Assembly: GCA_964643725.1 (NCBI GenBank) | Contig: CAZXTL010000007.1 | Location: forward strand, 12,065 to 76,064 | Source: DYQY01 sp964643725 | GTDB taxonomy: Bacteria; Margulisbacteria; Riflemargulisbacteria; GWF2-35-9; DYQY01 | DNA: 64,000 nucleotides | Direction: 5' to 3' | Shown: positions 15,184 through 25,402 of the stretch, piece after piece | Layout of the letters: each line of letters opens with the position of its first letter | Position numbering within the stretch: position 1 is the first letter of the stretch | Position numbers and translations under genes: made by a program | Notes under the pieces: generated by a model | Database searches by the model: none | Told to the model about the DNA's origin: nothing | What the model saw: the letters and a program-made list of their open reading frames with translations, nothing else

Positions 15184-15330
15184 AATTAAATCCAAATGAC
15201 AAAACCCAAAATCCAAACAAATCTATTAATGCTAAATCAGTTAATAACCAATAGACATATTTTATATTTGGATTTGATTTATTTAAGGATTTATTTGACA
15301 TTTGTCATTTGAGTTTTGGGTTTTTCATAA
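15183..15330. repeat. Degenerate intergenic inverted repeat, shared with 5690-5760
   Basis: The left half contains AAATCCAAATGACAAAACCC and AAAATCCAAACAAAT; the right half, read in reverse complement, gives AAAACCCAAAACTCAAATG and ACAAATGTCAAATAAATCC. The two halves form an imperfect palindrome. Similar AAATCCAAA and CCCAAAATTCAAA units occur at 5690-5760, so this looks like a dispersed intergenic family and not coding sequence. 15331-15461 then carries a small hairpin (GGGTGATT/AATCCCC, 15394-15410) and the hpf leader. Confidence 0.5.
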
Positions 15331-15461
15331 GCCATAGTTAGTGCAACTAACAAAAAATACCTTTTTAAAAATAACCTACCCGTTAGGGCGTAAGGGTGAT
15401 TGCAAATCCCCCCAATTCATCAGATAATGATATAACTAAAACATATAAGTGGAGGAATTAA

Positions 15462-16016
15462 ATGCAAATAATTGTTTCAGGACATAATATATCAATGACA
15501 AGCGCTTTACAGGACTATTCACAGAAGAAAATAGGCAAATTAGATACTTTCTTTCATGAAGCCTTAGAAAAAGGTAAAGTTGAATTAGAACACCACTCAA
15601 ACAAGTCACCAGAAAAACAAAATGAAGCAAAAGTTAGTGTACATGTTCATGGTGCAATTCTTGCTGCCAAAGAAGAACACGCTGATATGTATGCCGCTAT
15701 CGACCTTATTTTCGAAAAACTAGAAAAACAACTTAAAAAATACAAAAACAAAATGAAAGACAGAAGAAGAGAAAAGACTTCTGTAGCAATTAATGACATT
15801 ATCCTAGAAACAGAAAACCCTACAGATGAAGATCGCGCCAATCCTATTGTTTATAAAGTAACAGCTCCACTTAAGCCAATGTTTGAAGAAGAAGCTGTAC
15901 TTCAGTTGCAATTAGGCAACATGGAATTTCTTACTTTCTTAAATGCAGAAACTGAAAGAATGAATGTTATTTATAGAAGAAACGACGGAGATTTTGGTCT
16001 GATTCAACCTGTATAG
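15462..16016 (+). CDS. hpf: Ribosome hibernation promoting factor, long form
   Basis: 184 residues. The N-terminal S30AE/YfiA domain (about 1-100; IIVSGHNISMTSALQDYSQKKIGKLD) binds in the 30S A/P-site region. A charged linker rich in K and R follows (LKKYKNKMKDRRREK), then a C-terminal dimerisation domain (about 125-184; VYKVTAPLKPMFEEEAVLQL). The two-domain layout is the long form that makes 100S dimers by itself. GGAGG at 15452-15456 supports ATG 15462. secA follows 21 bases later, a common neighbour in many bacteria. Confidence 0.96.
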   Translation: MQIIVSGHNISMTSALQDYSQKKIGKLDTFFHEALEKGKVELEHHSNKSPEKQNEAKVSVHVHGAILAAKEEHADMYAAIDLIFEKLEKQLKKYKNKMKDRRREKTSVAINDIILETENPTDEDRANPIVYKVTAPLKPMFEEEAVLQLQLGNMEFLTFLNAETERMNVIYRRNDGDFGLIQPV

Positions 16017-16037
16017 ATTTGGTTTAAAGGAATATTA

Positions 16038-18569
16038 ATGTTAAAACTTTTAACAAATTTAATTTTTGGTCGCACGCTTACTGATGAACTAAAAAAATAC
16101 GAAAAAACCGTAAAAATCATTAATGAGTTGGAACCTAGATTCCAAGCAATGTCCGATGAAGAACTTAAGTGTCAAACAGACATATTTATATCAAGATTAA
16201 ATAAAGGTGAATCGCTTGAAGATATCCTTCCAGAAGCTTTTGCAACAGTAAGAGAAACCTCAATCAGAACTCTTAAAATGCGCCATTTTGACGTCCAGTT
16301 AATCGGCGGATTAACACTACATGAAGGCAAGATTTCAGAAATGAAAACGGGAGAAGGTAAAACACTTGTTTCCACGCTTCCGGCTTATCTTAACGCTCTT
16401 ACTAAAAAGGGAGTTTTTGTTGTAACAGTTAACGATTATCTTGCAAAAAGAGATAGTGAATGGATGGGTGAAATTCATAAGTTCCTGGGACTTTCTGTTG
16501 GTCTTATCCAATCAGGGATGCCGCTAGAAGCAAAAAAAATTGCTTATGAAGCTGATATTGTTTATGGTACTAATAATGAGTTTGGCTTTGACTACCTAAG
16601 AGACAATATGACAACAGAGCTTTCACATTGCGTACAAAGGAATTTAAATTACGCAATTATCGACGAAGTTGATAGTATTTTAATAGATGAAGCTAGAACT
16701 CCACTTATTATTTCAGGTATGGTTGAAGAAGATACTGAAAAATATAAGAAATCTGCCCAGATAGCTAGGAAATTAAAAATAGATGAACATTTTACAGTAG
16801 AAGAAAAACATAAAAACATTATTCTTAACGAAGAAGGTATCGCTGAAACAGAAAAACTTTTACATATTGAATATCTATATGACATCGAGCATATGGATCA
16901 AGCCCACATGTTGATTCAATCTCTTAAAGCTCTTCATCTTTTTAAACGAGATGTTGATTATGTTATCCAAAACGGTGAAATAATAATAGTAGATGAATTC
17001 ACTGGTAGACTTATGCAAGGCAGAAGATATAGTGATGGCCTTCATCAAGCAATTGAAGCAGTTGAAGGACTTACCATCCAACAAGAAAGTCAAACCTTAG
17101 CTTCAATAACTTTTCAGAACTATTTTCGTATGTTTGACAAACTTTCAGGAATGACAGGTACAGCAATGACTGAGGCAGCTGAATTTGAAAAGATATATGG
17201 ACTTGAAACCTTAGAAATACCAACTAATAAACCACTAATAAGAAAAGACGCACCAGATGCAGTATATAAATCCAAAAATGGTAAATACAACGCAGCAGTT
17301 AAGGAAATTATTGAGCATCATAATAATAATCGCCCAGTTCTAGTAGGTACTATTTCCATCTCTACATCAGAGCTAATTAGTGGTCTACTTAAGAAAAAGG
17401 GTATTAAACATAGCGTTCTAAACGCAAAATTTCATGAACAAGAAGCAGAGATTATCGCAAACGCTGGACAGCCAGGTGTTGTAACAATTGCAACGAATAT
17501 GGCAGGAAGAGGTACAGATATTGTGCTTGGAGAAGGAGTAATCGAAAAGGGTGGACTAGTTGTTTTCGGAACAGAAAGACACGAAAGCAGAAGAATAGAT
17601 AACCAACTTAGAGGACGATGCGGACGACAAGGCGACCCTGGTATGACTAAGTTCTTTGTTTGTATGGAAGATGACCTTATGCGTTTATTTGGTTCAGATA
17701 AAATAATTGGAATAATGGAAAGCCTCGGTTTTGATGACGAAACAGCAATTGAGCACAATATGATTTCTAAATCCATAGAACGAGCTCAAAAGAAGGTAGA
17801 ACTTTACCACTTCAATATCAGAAAACAACTTCTTGAATACGATGATGTTATGAATAAGCAAAGAGAAATTATTTACAAGCAAAGACGACTTATTTTAGAG
17901 CAAGAAGGACTTATTAATAAATGTTTTGAAATTATTGAGTATCATATTAAGCAATTAGTTACAGACTTTTTCCCAGACAAAGCGAGTGTCAAAGATGTAA
18001 ATTGGGAAGAATTAAACAAAGAGCTTTCTGTTTTACTTCCATTCACTTTTATAAACATTGAACAAAGAAACCAGGAAGAAACAATTTCAAACCTTCTTAG
18101 ACAAAACAAAACTTACTTTAATAATTTTATTGAGCAAATAAATATAGATGATCTCTTATCGATAATGAAAATTATTTACCTACATTCTATGGATACTAGA
18201 TGGATAGAACATCTAAAGAATATGGATTTCCTCAGAGAAGGGATAGGACTTAGGGCTTATGCTCAAAAAGACCCTCTTTTGGAGTATAAAAAGGAAGGTT
18301 ATCAGATGTTCCAGCTACTTATGGACAGCGTTGAACGAGAAGTAATAACAAATCTTTTTAAAGTTAAAATTATTTCCGAAGAAGACATGGAACGACTCAT
18401 GGAAGAAGAACAAAACAGAATCAAAATCACTTCTTATGATAGAGATACTAATAATAAGGTAAAAGTTAGCCAAACTAAAGTAAATAAAGATAATAAACCA
18501 GGAAGAAATGATGCTTGTCCATGTGGTTCTGGAAAAAAGTATAAGGTTTGTTGTGGAAAACAAACTTAA
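16038..18569 (+). CDS. secA: Preprotein translocase ATPase SecA
   Basis: Motor of the Sec protein export pathway, working at the inner face of the membrane with SecYEG. 843 residues. Walker A MKTGEGKT (102-109), DEAD-like IIDEVDSILIDEARTPLI near 205, the cross-linking domain, the second nucleotide-binding half (TNMAGRGTDIVLGEG, RGRCGRQGDPG), the scaffold and wing domains, and a C-terminal zinc motif DACPCGSGKKYKVCCG. All are intact. AAGGA lies 6 bases before ATG. Followed after 2 bases by prfB. Confidence 0.98.
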   Translation: MLKLLTNLIFGRTLTDELKKYEKTVKIINELEPRFQAMSDEELKCQTDIFISRLNKGESLEDILPEAFATVRETSIRTLKMRHFDVQLIGGLTLHEGKISEMKTGEGKTLVSTLPAYLNALTKKGVFVVTVNDYLAKRDSEWMGEIHKFLGLSVGLIQSGMPLEAKKIAYEADIVYGTNNEFGFDYLRDNMTTELSHCVQRNLNYAIIDEVDSILIDEARTPLIISGMVEEDTEKYKKSAQIARKLKIDEHFTVEEKHKNIILNEEGIAETEKLLHIEYLYDIEHMDQAHMLIQSLKALHLFKRDVDYVIQNGEIIIVDEFTGRLMQGRRYSDGLHQAIEAVEGLTIQQESQTLASITFQNYFRMFDKLSGMTGTAMTEAAEFEKIYGLETLEIPTNKPLIRKDAPDAVYKSKNGKYNAAVKEIIEHHNNNRPVLVGTISISTSELISGLLKKKGIKHSVLNAKFHEQEAEIIANAGQPGVVTIATNMAGRGTDIVLGEGVIEKGGLVVFGTERHESRRIDNQLRGRCGRQGDPGMTKFFVCMEDDLMRLFGSDKIIGIMESLGFDDETAIEHNMISKSIERAQKKVELYHFNIRKQLLEYDDVMNKQREIIYKQRRLILEQEGLINKCFEIIEYHIKQLVTDFFPDKASVKDVNWEELNKELSVLLPFTFINIEQRNQEETISNLLRQNKTYFNNFIEQINIDDLLSIMKIIYLHSMDTRWIEHLKNMDFLREGIGLRAYAQKDPLLEYKKEGYQMFQLLMDSVEREVITNLFKVKIISEEDMERLMEEEQNRIKITSYDRDTNNKVKVSQTKVNKDNKPGRNDACPCGSGKKYKVCCGKQT

Positions 18570-18571
18570 TC

Positions 18572-19657
18572 ATGTTAGAAGATTATAAATCCAGGATTGA
18601 AGAATTTAAAAACAAATCCGACTTACTTGAAGGTTATCTTCAAATAAAAATACTTCTCAATGACAAAGCCTTACTAGAAAGACAACTTCAAGAAAAAGAC
18701 ATCTGGAACGACCATGATAAAGCAGGAAAGCTCTCTAAAGAAATCAAAATTATTGATAATAAACTAAAAGAATTCTCAGATTTCAAAGAAAGCATTATCT
18801 ATATTCAAGATTTACTAGAACTTGGAGATACTTCCCTAGAAGCTGAAATAAAATCATTTTTAGCCGAGATAAGTACTAAATATAAGAAATTAGAGCTTAA
18901 GACTCTTTTAAATGAACCTTATGATCAAAACGATGTAATCCTTACTATTAACGCTGGAGTAGGTGGTACTGATGCTCAGGATTGGGCAGAGATGCTTTTA
19001 AGGATGTATAAAAGATGGATAGAAAACAAAAAGTTTAATTATGAAATAATCGACATTTCTGAGGGAGATGAAGCAGGAATAAAGAGCGTAACCTTAACAA
19101 TAGAAGGGGAATACGCTTATGGATTACTTAAATCTGAACATGGCATACATCGGTTAGTTAGACTATCTCCCTTTAATGCTAATAGTAAAAGACAAACATC
19201 ATTTGCTTCTGTTGATATACTTCCTCAATTAGACCTTTCTTCTGAAATTAACCTCAGGCCAGAAGATATTCGAGTAGACACTTACCGCTCAAGCGGGGCA
19301 GGTGGTCAACATATCAATAAAACTGATTCAGCAGTAAGAATAACTCATCTGAAAACAGGAATAGTTGTCCAATGTCAAAGTGGAAGATCTCAATTACAAA
19401 ATAAAGAGAAGGCAATGCAAGTATTAGTCGCGAGAATAGAAAAACATAACCAAAAGATTCAAGAAGAGGAAAAGAAGAATATTGCAGATACCAATAAAGA
19501 AATAAGTTGGGGTAACCAAATTCGCTCTTATGTTTTTCATCCATACACTATGGTAAAAGACTTAAGAACGAACCATGAAACAGGAAATGTTGGATCAGTA
19601 ATGGATGGAGAATTAGACGCCTTCATTGAGGCTTATTTACATTTCAGAAAAGACTAG
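18572..19657 (+). CDS. prfB: Peptide chain release factor 2
   Basis: Reads UGA and UAA stop codons and triggers peptide release. From ATG 18572 the product has 361 residues. The RF2-type tripeptide SPF lies near 199-201 (VRLSPFNANSKRQ), GGQ near 243-245 (SSGAGGQHINKTDSAVR), and the C-terminal HPYTMVKDLR is typical. An in-frame ATG at 18548 lies inside secA; 18572 fits the family start (MLEDYKSRIEEF) and falls 2 bases after the secA stop. There is no internal in-frame UGA near codon 25, so the autoregulatory +1 frameshift found in many prfB genes is absent. Confidence 0.96.
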   Translation: MLEDYKSRIEEFKNKSDLLEGYLQIKILLNDKALLERQLQEKDIWNDHDKAGKLSKEIKIIDNKLKEFSDFKESIIYIQDLLELGDTSLEAEIKSFLAEISTKYKKLELKTLLNEPYDQNDVILTINAGVGGTDAQDWAEMLLRMYKRWIENKKFNYEIIDISEGDEAGIKSVTLTIEGEYAYGLLKSEHGIHRLVRLSPFNANSKRQTSFASVDILPQLDLSSEINLRPEDIRVDTYRSSGAGGQHINKTDSAVRITHLKTGIVVQCQSGRSQLQNKEKAMQVLVARIEKHNQKIQEEEKKNIADTNKEISWGNQIRSYVFHPYTMVKDLRTNHETGNVGSVMDGELDAFIEAYLHFRKD

Positions 19658-19678
19658 TTAAGATAGGACATATTAAAA

Positions 19679-21682
19679 ATGCATATACTCAAACAACTAC
19701 TTAGAAATAAAATCTCAATTCTTCTTATAATCTGCGTCATTGCTTGTATTTATCCTATATATAATAAAATAACTTATGAACAAAAGAATACCAATATTGA
19801 GATAGTTTTAGATTTTGATACTATAAAAAATATATATCTTAATTCTGGCGTCAATTATCAAGAGATTCTTACTACTTTTAAATCAGCTGGAATGACATCA
19901 ATTATCTTAAGAGAAGACAAAGTTCGTGACCTAGTTGAAGATGGCAAGGCCACTCTTGTTTCTGGGAAAGAAATACTTAATGATAATAGAATTAGTGGTG
20001 GTAGATACGGTTCTATATACAGCAAGATTCCAAGAGAACGTCCACTTCAACCTGAATATAACTATCTTGTAATTGGTGACCCAAATCTGTATGAATATGC
20101 TAAAAGAAACCTTGAAATCAAGCTTGGAACTAGCCGTATAAAGGACCTTGGCTCAAATCTTCTTGAAATCGTCGCCCAAACTGATGATTTATTAGATACA
20201 TCCCTAGATATAAATCCAGACAAAATAGCACTTATTTACAAATATAACTTAGCAGTTATTCCAGAGATAAGTAATTATGAAGGATTTGCTGAGGAATTAA
20301 TTACTTCTAAGATATCTGATTTAAGTAAATCAGATGTAAAAGTTATAACATTTAAAGACAATGAATCTCTTGGTTTTAAGAAATTTCTTCATGTCACTGC
20401 CTTAAGGATTAGAGAACAAGACATGTTTTTTGGTTTCACTGAATTTGTTAAACCAAAAGGCCTAGAATATCTAGCACTAAATGCACCGAATAAAGCACTT
20501 AAGATTCACTATATGATAGTTGGTGAGGATACTCAAAATTATCTAAATAGAGCATATAGAGCAATAACCGAAAGAAACGCAAACATAATTCATATTGATG
20601 TTGCCTCTAATAAAAATAACTTCTCTAAAAATAAAAGAGATAGCTATAAGGAAACGTATAATTTAATTCAACAATTGAGAGAAAAAATCAACAAAATAGG
20701 GTATGAAGTTAAATCAATAGATTACATAAAGAAACCTCAAACAACCAATATTATATTTTTTCAAATCATAGCTTATTTTGCAGTTAGTTTAATGTTTATA
20801 TTATTTGTAAAACTATTTATTAAAGAACTGACGTCTAAAGAATCATTTATTTTATTTTTATCTATTCTGGCTATTGGTGCAGTTGCTTACCTGACGACTA
20901 CGGCTAAGCTATATAATGAATATATGGCGTTACTTACTGCCTGTGTTGCTCCTGTTATAGTCTTTATTATTATTAAAAAAATACTGGATAAAAACTTAGA
21001 TAAAGGGAAACCATTTATTCCAATTCTTGTTTTTATTTTTATCTCAACAATCATCACTGGTATCATAATTACAACCTTGCTTTTTCATTACAATTACTTT
21101 GTAGCCATTTGGACATTTAGAGGTGTTAAACTTGCAAACACCATACCTATTCTTTTTTTAGCTATTTTTCTATTTGTAAAACCTAAAAGAATAAAATACC
21201 TTTACCAAGTACTTGATAGATATTTTGCTGGAATATTAACTTTTAAATATTTATTTATAATTGTTCTTTTAACCGGTTTTCTTGCTTTTTACATACTCCG
21301 TACAGGCAATTACGGAATACTAATCCTTGGTAGGGCAGAAATCGGCTTCAGGGAATTATTAGAAAATATCTTTTTAGTTAGACCTAGATTTAAAGAATTT
21401 CTATTTGCAGTACCTTTATTAATGCTTGCAATTAATTACTGGAAAACCACTAAAATCCACTCAACAATGATGTCAGTAATTTTACTATTTGCTTCCATTG
21501 CTTCGATCTCCCAAATAAATACTTTTTGTCATCTACATTCTCCTTTTATAACAAGTCTTTACCGGTCATTTCTAGGTTTATTCCTCGGTTATCTAATAGG
21601 ACTATTTTTAATATTTATAATTAATAGATCTATTAATTTTGCAAATAAAATATCCAAGAAACTAGACACATGGGAAAATTAA
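19679..21682 (+). CDS. DUF5693 family multi-pass membrane protein
   Basis: 667 residues. One N-terminal membrane helix (about 12-28), a large presumably extracytoplasmic domain (about 30-350, including SAGMTSIILREDKVRDL and GSIYSKI), then about eight C-terminal helices (about 355-655, for example IIAYFAVSLMFILFVKLF). The N-terminal domain resembles glycosidase-like barrels in DUF5693 proteins of Cyanobacteria and Firmicutes; activity is unproven. Its 3' end overlaps murA by 13 bases, which suggests an envelope-related role. The only visible support for the start is AGATAGGA 10-15 bases upstream of ATG 19679. Confidence 0.8.
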   Translation: MHILKQLLRNKISILLIICVIACIYPIYNKITYEQKNTNIEIVLDFDTIKNIYLNSGVNYQEILTTFKSAGMTSIILREDKVRDLVEDGKATLVSGKEILNDNRISGGRYGSIYSKIPRERPLQPEYNYLVIGDPNLYEYAKRNLEIKLGTSRIKDLGSNLLEIVAQTDDLLDTSLDINPDKIALIYKYNLAVIPEISNYEGFAEELITSKISDLSKSDVKVITFKDNESLGFKKFLHVTALRIREQDMFFGFTEFVKPKGLEYLALNAPNKALKIHYMIVGEDTQNYLNRAYRAITERNANIIHIDVASNKNNFSKNKRDSYKETYNLIQQLREKINKIGYEVKSIDYIKKPQTTNIIFFQIIAYFAVSLMFILFVKLFIKELTSKESFILFLSILAIGAVAYLTTTAKLYNEYMALLTACVAPVIVFIIIKKILDKNLDKGKPFIPILVFIFISTIITGIIITTLLFHYNYFVAIWTFRGVKLANTIPILFLAIFLFVKPKRIKYLYQVLDRYFAGILTFKYLFIIVLLTGFLAFYILRTGNYGILILGRAEIGFRELLENIFLVRPRFKEFLFAVPLLMLAINYWKTTKIHSTMMSVILLFASIASISQINTFCHLHSPFITSLYRSFLGLFLGYLIGLFLIFIINRSINFANKISKKLDTWEN

Positions 21683-22932
21683 CAGTACTAGGACCTACTA
21701 AATTATCTGGCGAAGTAGTCATCAGTGGCTCAAAAAATGCAGCCTTACCGATACTCGTTTCAACAGTTCTATTTAAGAAAGATGTAACTCTAACCAATGT
21801 TCCAGAACTAACTGACATTATAACTGCTATACGTCTTTTAAATAGTCTGGGCATGAGAGCAGAGTTTTCTAATAATGAGGTTAGAATACAAGGGACGGCG
21901 GACCTAAGACATATAGCTCCCTACGAATTAATTACAAAAATGAGAGCATCATTCTTTGTTTCAGGTGCTATAGTTGCTAGAGTAGGGATGGCTAAAATAC
22001 CTTATCCTGGTGGATGTTTAATCGGTTCAAGACCAGTAAATATTCATTTAAGAGGACTAGAAGCCTTTGGGATTGAAACATCAGTTGAGCATGGATTTGT
22101 AATACTTAAAACCAACGGACCACTCAAACCAGCAAATTTTAAATTAGACTTTCCAAGCGTTGGCGCCACTGAGAACCTAATGATGACCGCTACCCTGGTA
22201 GACGGAAAAACTATTTTAAAAAATGTCGCAAGAGAGCCAGAAATAATTGCGTTAGCAGAATTCCTAAATAAAGCAGGCGCTAAAATAAAAGGAGCCGGAA
22301 CATCAACAATTCAAATAGAAGGGGTAAAAGAACTATCTTCCGTAAATTATAGAATTATTCCTGACAGAATAGAAACAGCTACTTTTGCAATGGCAGCAGC
22401 AGCAACTAGAAGTGATTTAACATTACTAAATATTAATAAAGCACATATCCCTGACTTAATTAGTATTTTTGAACAAACACATATAAAATACGAATTTACT
22501 AACAATGAAACCCTAAAAATCTTTGCTAAGAAATCGGATGTATTACCAATAAATATTAAAACAGGACCTTATCCTGCCTTTTCAACAGATATTCAGCCAC
22601 TTTTAATGAGCTTTTTAACAACTGTGCCTGGCAAGAGCATTATCACTGAGAACATCTTTGAAAATAGATTTATGCACGTTATGGAGCTAAATCGTATGAA
22701 TGCAAAAATCGAGATTGTTGGAAGCAAAGCTATTATTGATGGATCAAAAAAATTGCTATCTGGAGCAGACGTTAAATCAAAAGACTTACGGGGTGGGGCT
22801 GCTTTGATTATTGCTTCCTTATCTGCTGAAGGTAAATCAACCATTTCTGGAATGCAACATGTTAACAGAGGTTATGAAAATATCATGGGGAAATTCAAGA
22901 AAATAGGGGCTTGCATTGACGATTACGAATAA
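21670..22932 (+). CDS. murA: UDP-N-acetylglucosamine 1-carboxyvinyltransferase
   Basis: First committed step of peptidoglycan synthesis: enolpyruvyl transfer from PEP to UDP-GlcNAc. 420 residues, full length. SGSKNAALPIL near 19-29; the mobile-loop catalytic cysteine is present as Cys116 in PYPGGCLIGSRPVNIHLR, so the enzyme should be of the fosfomycin-sensitive type. DIQPLLMSFLT and GGAALIIASLSAEG are also conserved. It starts inside the DUF5693 gene and its end overlaps the next reading frame, indicating an operon. Confidence 0.97.
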   Translation: MGKLTVLGPTKLSGEVVISGSKNAALPILVSTVLFKKDVTLTNVPELTDIITAIRLLNSLGMRAEFSNNEVRIQGTADLRHIAPYELITKMRASFFVSGAIVARVGMAKIPYPGGCLIGSRPVNIHLRGLEAFGIETSVEHGFVILKTNGPLKPANFKLDFPSVGATENLMMTATLVDGKTILKNVAREPEIIALAEFLNKAGAKIKGAGTSTIQIEGVKELSSVNYRIIPDRIETATFAMAAAATRSDLTLLNINKAHIPDLISIFEQTHIKYEFTNNETLKIFAKKSDVLPINIKTGPYPAFSTDIQPLLMSFLTTVPGKSIITENIFENRFMHVMELNRMNAKIEIVGSKAIIDGSKKLLSGADVKSKDLRGGAALIIASLSAEGKSTISGMQHVNRGYENIMGKFKKIGACIDDYE

Positions 22933-24967
22933 TCATGACGACTATTATAAAACAATAATTTATAGCGGACTTGGTCTGCTTATGATTATTTTTATAGCTA
23001 TGGTTTACTTTCCAAAGAATCAACACTTAGTTGTAGGAGCAACAAGCCCTGACAACATCGTTAGTCCTAAGAAATTTGTAATTCAAACATCTATTGATAA
23101 GGAAACTTCAAAAAAACTACTTGAAACTAAAATAAAACAGATAGAAACAGTATACAAGAGAGAGTTCGAAGTTGAAAATCAAACAAAAAAAGATATTAAA
23201 AAAATATTTTTTACTTTAAAAGAATTAAAAGAAAACAAATATTCAATTTCTCAAATAGTTACAACAGATCCCATTCTGAAACTTTCTCAAGTAACAATTA
23301 AGCAACTTATTAACCAAGATTCAAATACAATTGTCTTTTTAGAGCTTGTGGCGGAGCAGATGGCTTCAAATCTATATTCTGAAGGAATTAAATCCACTGA
23401 TAATATTAATGAAAAAATAGAGAAACATCTTAACCCTTATAAAGATATAAAAAATAACAAAGATTATGGTCCTCTTTTAAGAAATATTCTTGTGCCACTT
23501 CTCTCTATCAACTTAAGCTATAATGAAATAGATACTTTAGAGAAAACAGAAGAAATTAAAAGAAACTTTATACCTCAATCAACCATAATCAAAAAAGGAC
23601 AGCCTATTATTTATAAAGGCGATGTTATACAGCCTGTAAATCTTGAAATCTTGCAAATGATAGGACTATATAGAAACACTATTAATTTAAGGAAATTTTT
23701 ACCTCTTGTCCTGGGTGTCATTGCCTTAATATTCTTGTTAGAAAGAATGGTTACTCGTTATATAAATCCAAATAATAAACAACTTTTATTACTTATTTCT
23801 GTTCAGTCATTATATTTTCTAACTATCTACTTTGTTAACTACTTTGATAAATTCCCGCAATTTTTCGAGCCTGGTCTGCTTATCCCTGTAAGTTTGTTTT
23901 CTATCTTAATAAGCATGCTTATTTCAGAAAACGCAGCATATATCATCACTTACTTTAACATACTTACAATGTTACTAATTTTTGACATAAGCTCTTTCTC
24001 TATCTTATATATGATGGTTGCTAACTCATTAACTACTGTACTTGTCAGAAACTTTAAAACACGAAGAGATATACCTCTTACAGGATTAATTGTTGGAGGT
24101 ATCTCTTTAGTTTTAATGTCTATAATACTACTCAATAGTAGCACAACATCCTTTCACTTTACTTTATTGCATTTACTCATTATTTTTCTAAATCCCATAA
24201 TTTGTTTTATTATTGCCATAGGCACTATTCCATATCTTGAAGAGATTTTTGGAATAACGACTAATCTTAAACTTTTAGATTATAGTGACATGAATAATGA
24301 ACTTATGAAAAAGCTATTAAACGAAGCTCCAGGAACTTATTATCACAGTTTAATGGTAGCAAACCTGGCAGAAGCAGCCGCTGAAAGCATCAATGCGAAC
24401 GGAATTTTAGCTAGAGTTGCAGCTTATTACCATGATATTGGTAAACTTAAGAAACCTGAATATTTTATTGAAAACCAAAACCAAGCACAAAACCCACATG
24501 AATATACTATGCCTTCACTTAGTGCACTTACAATTCTTGGCCATCCCAAAGACGGTTTAGAAATAGCCAAAAAGTATGGTCTTCCTGTAGAAATACAAAA
24601 AATTATCCAAGAACATCATGGCACTAGTTTACTTGTATATTTTTATTATAAAATGCTTAAATCTAATATAAACGAAATAGTTGAGGAAGAACAATTTAGA
24701 TATACAACGCCAAAACCTTCAACGAAGGAAAGCGCTATTATAATGTTAGCTGATGGGGTAGAAGCAGCTATTCGGTCATTAGATAAACCGACTCCGGTTA
24801 AGATACAATCCATCATTACTAAAATTATTAAAGACAAACTTGATGACCATCAATTAAATAACTCTGAAATCACTCTGTCTGACTTAGAAAAAATCAAGAA
24901 AACCTTTACTACTGTTATTAGCAATCAATACCATTCAAGAATTAAATACCCTGACCAAGAAAAATAA
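22916..24967 (+). CDS. 7TM-HD family phosphodiesterase (PgpH/YqfF-like)
   Basis: 683 residues. N-terminal helix (about 16-30), an extracytoplasmic 7TMR-HDED-like domain (about 35-255), seven membrane helices (about 262-455), then a cytoplasmic HD domain. The HD metal residues are in YYHSLMVANLAEAA, AAYYHDIGK (near 503), EYTMPSLSALTIL, IQEHHGT and MLADGVEAA. This architecture is known in the c-di-AMP phosphodiesterase PgpH. The start is uncertain: TTG 22916 inside murA opens the frame; the next ATG (about residue 18) falls in the first helix. Followed by ybeY, as is common for this family. Confidence 0.88.
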   Translation: MTITNNHDDYYKTIIYSGLGLLMIIFIAMVYFPKNQHLVVGATSPDNIVSPKKFVIQTSIDKETSKKLLETKIKQIETVYKREFEVENQTKKDIKKIFFTLKELKENKYSISQIVTTDPILKLSQVTIKQLINQDSNTIVFLELVAEQMASNLYSEGIKSTDNINEKIEKHLNPYKDIKNNKDYGPLLRNILVPLLSINLSYNEIDTLEKTEEIKRNFIPQSTIIKKGQPIIYKGDVIQPVNLEILQMIGLYRNTINLRKFLPLVLGVIALIFLLERMVTRYINPNNKQLLLLISVQSLYFLTIYFVNYFDKFPQFFEPGLLIPVSLFSILISMLISENAAYIITYFNILTMLLIFDISSFSILYMMVANSLTTVLVRNFKTRRDIPLTGLIVGGISLVLMSIILLNSSTTSFHFTLLHLLIIFLNPIICFIIAIGTIPYLEEIFGITTNLKLLDYSDMNNELMKKLLNEAPGTYYHSLMVANLAEAAAESINANGILARVAAYYHDIGKLKKPEYFIENQNQAQNPHEYTMPSLSALTILGHPKDGLEIAKKYGLPVEIQKIIQEHHGTSLLVYFYYKMLKSNINEIVEEEQFRYTTPKPSTKESAIIMLADGVEAAIRSLDKPTPVKIQSIITKIIKDKLDDHQLNNSEITLSDLEKIKKTFTTVISNQYHSRIKYPDQEK

Positions 24968-24970
24968 ATT

Positions 24971-25387
24971 ATGGATTTAAATATTAATTTTAACGATCCA
25001 TCGAGTTTAGAGAATAAGCAACTTATCAATAATACAGTTGAATATATAATGCCAAGAGCGCTATTCCCAGAAGGTGAACTTTCTATTAGTTTTATTACCT
25101 CAGAAGAGATGAAAGAACTAAACGAAAAATACAGAAACAAACAAGAACCAACAGACGTCTTAACCTTCCCTATGTTTGAAGATGAATTAATAGGTGATAT
25201 CTATATTTGCCTAGAACAAGTAAACTTGAAGGCTCGCACTCATAAAATAGATAAAAATGAACAATTAATTATGACCATTGCTCACGCTTTTGCTCATTTA
25301 TTAGGGTATGACCATAATAATGATGAGGAAAGAGAAATAATGGAAGATTTTGAAGATTTCTTACTTAAACGATATATAGCGATTTAA
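24971..25387 (+). CDS. ybeY: Endoribonuclease YbeY
   Basis: Single-strand-specific metallo-endoribonuclease for 16S rRNA 3' maturation and ribosome quality control. 138 residues. The zinc motif is AHAFAHLLGYDHNNDEE with the three histidines of the H-x3-H-x5-H pattern kept; KYRNKQEPTDVLTFP is the family's substrate-side segment. Three bases after the 7TM-HD gene, consistent with an operon. The Gly of the usual HG-x-LH is Ala, a minor change. Confidence 0.93.
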   Translation: MDLNINFNDPSSLENKQLINNTVEYIMPRALFPEGELSISFITSEEMKELNEKYRNKQEPTDVLTFPMFEDELIGDIYICLEQVNLKARTHKIDKNEQLIMTIAHAFAHLLGYDHNNDEEREIMEDFEDFLLKRYIAI

Positions 25388-25402
25388 CCATGAATCTTAC
25401 AA

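Noticed and set aside
18548..18571. Earlier in-frame ATG for prfB
   Set aside because: It lies inside the secA zinc-motif coding sequence; ATG 18572 matches the family N-terminus and follows the secA stop.
22916..22970. ATG at 22935 as the start of the 7TM-HD protein
   Set aside because: It is in a different frame from the long ORF.
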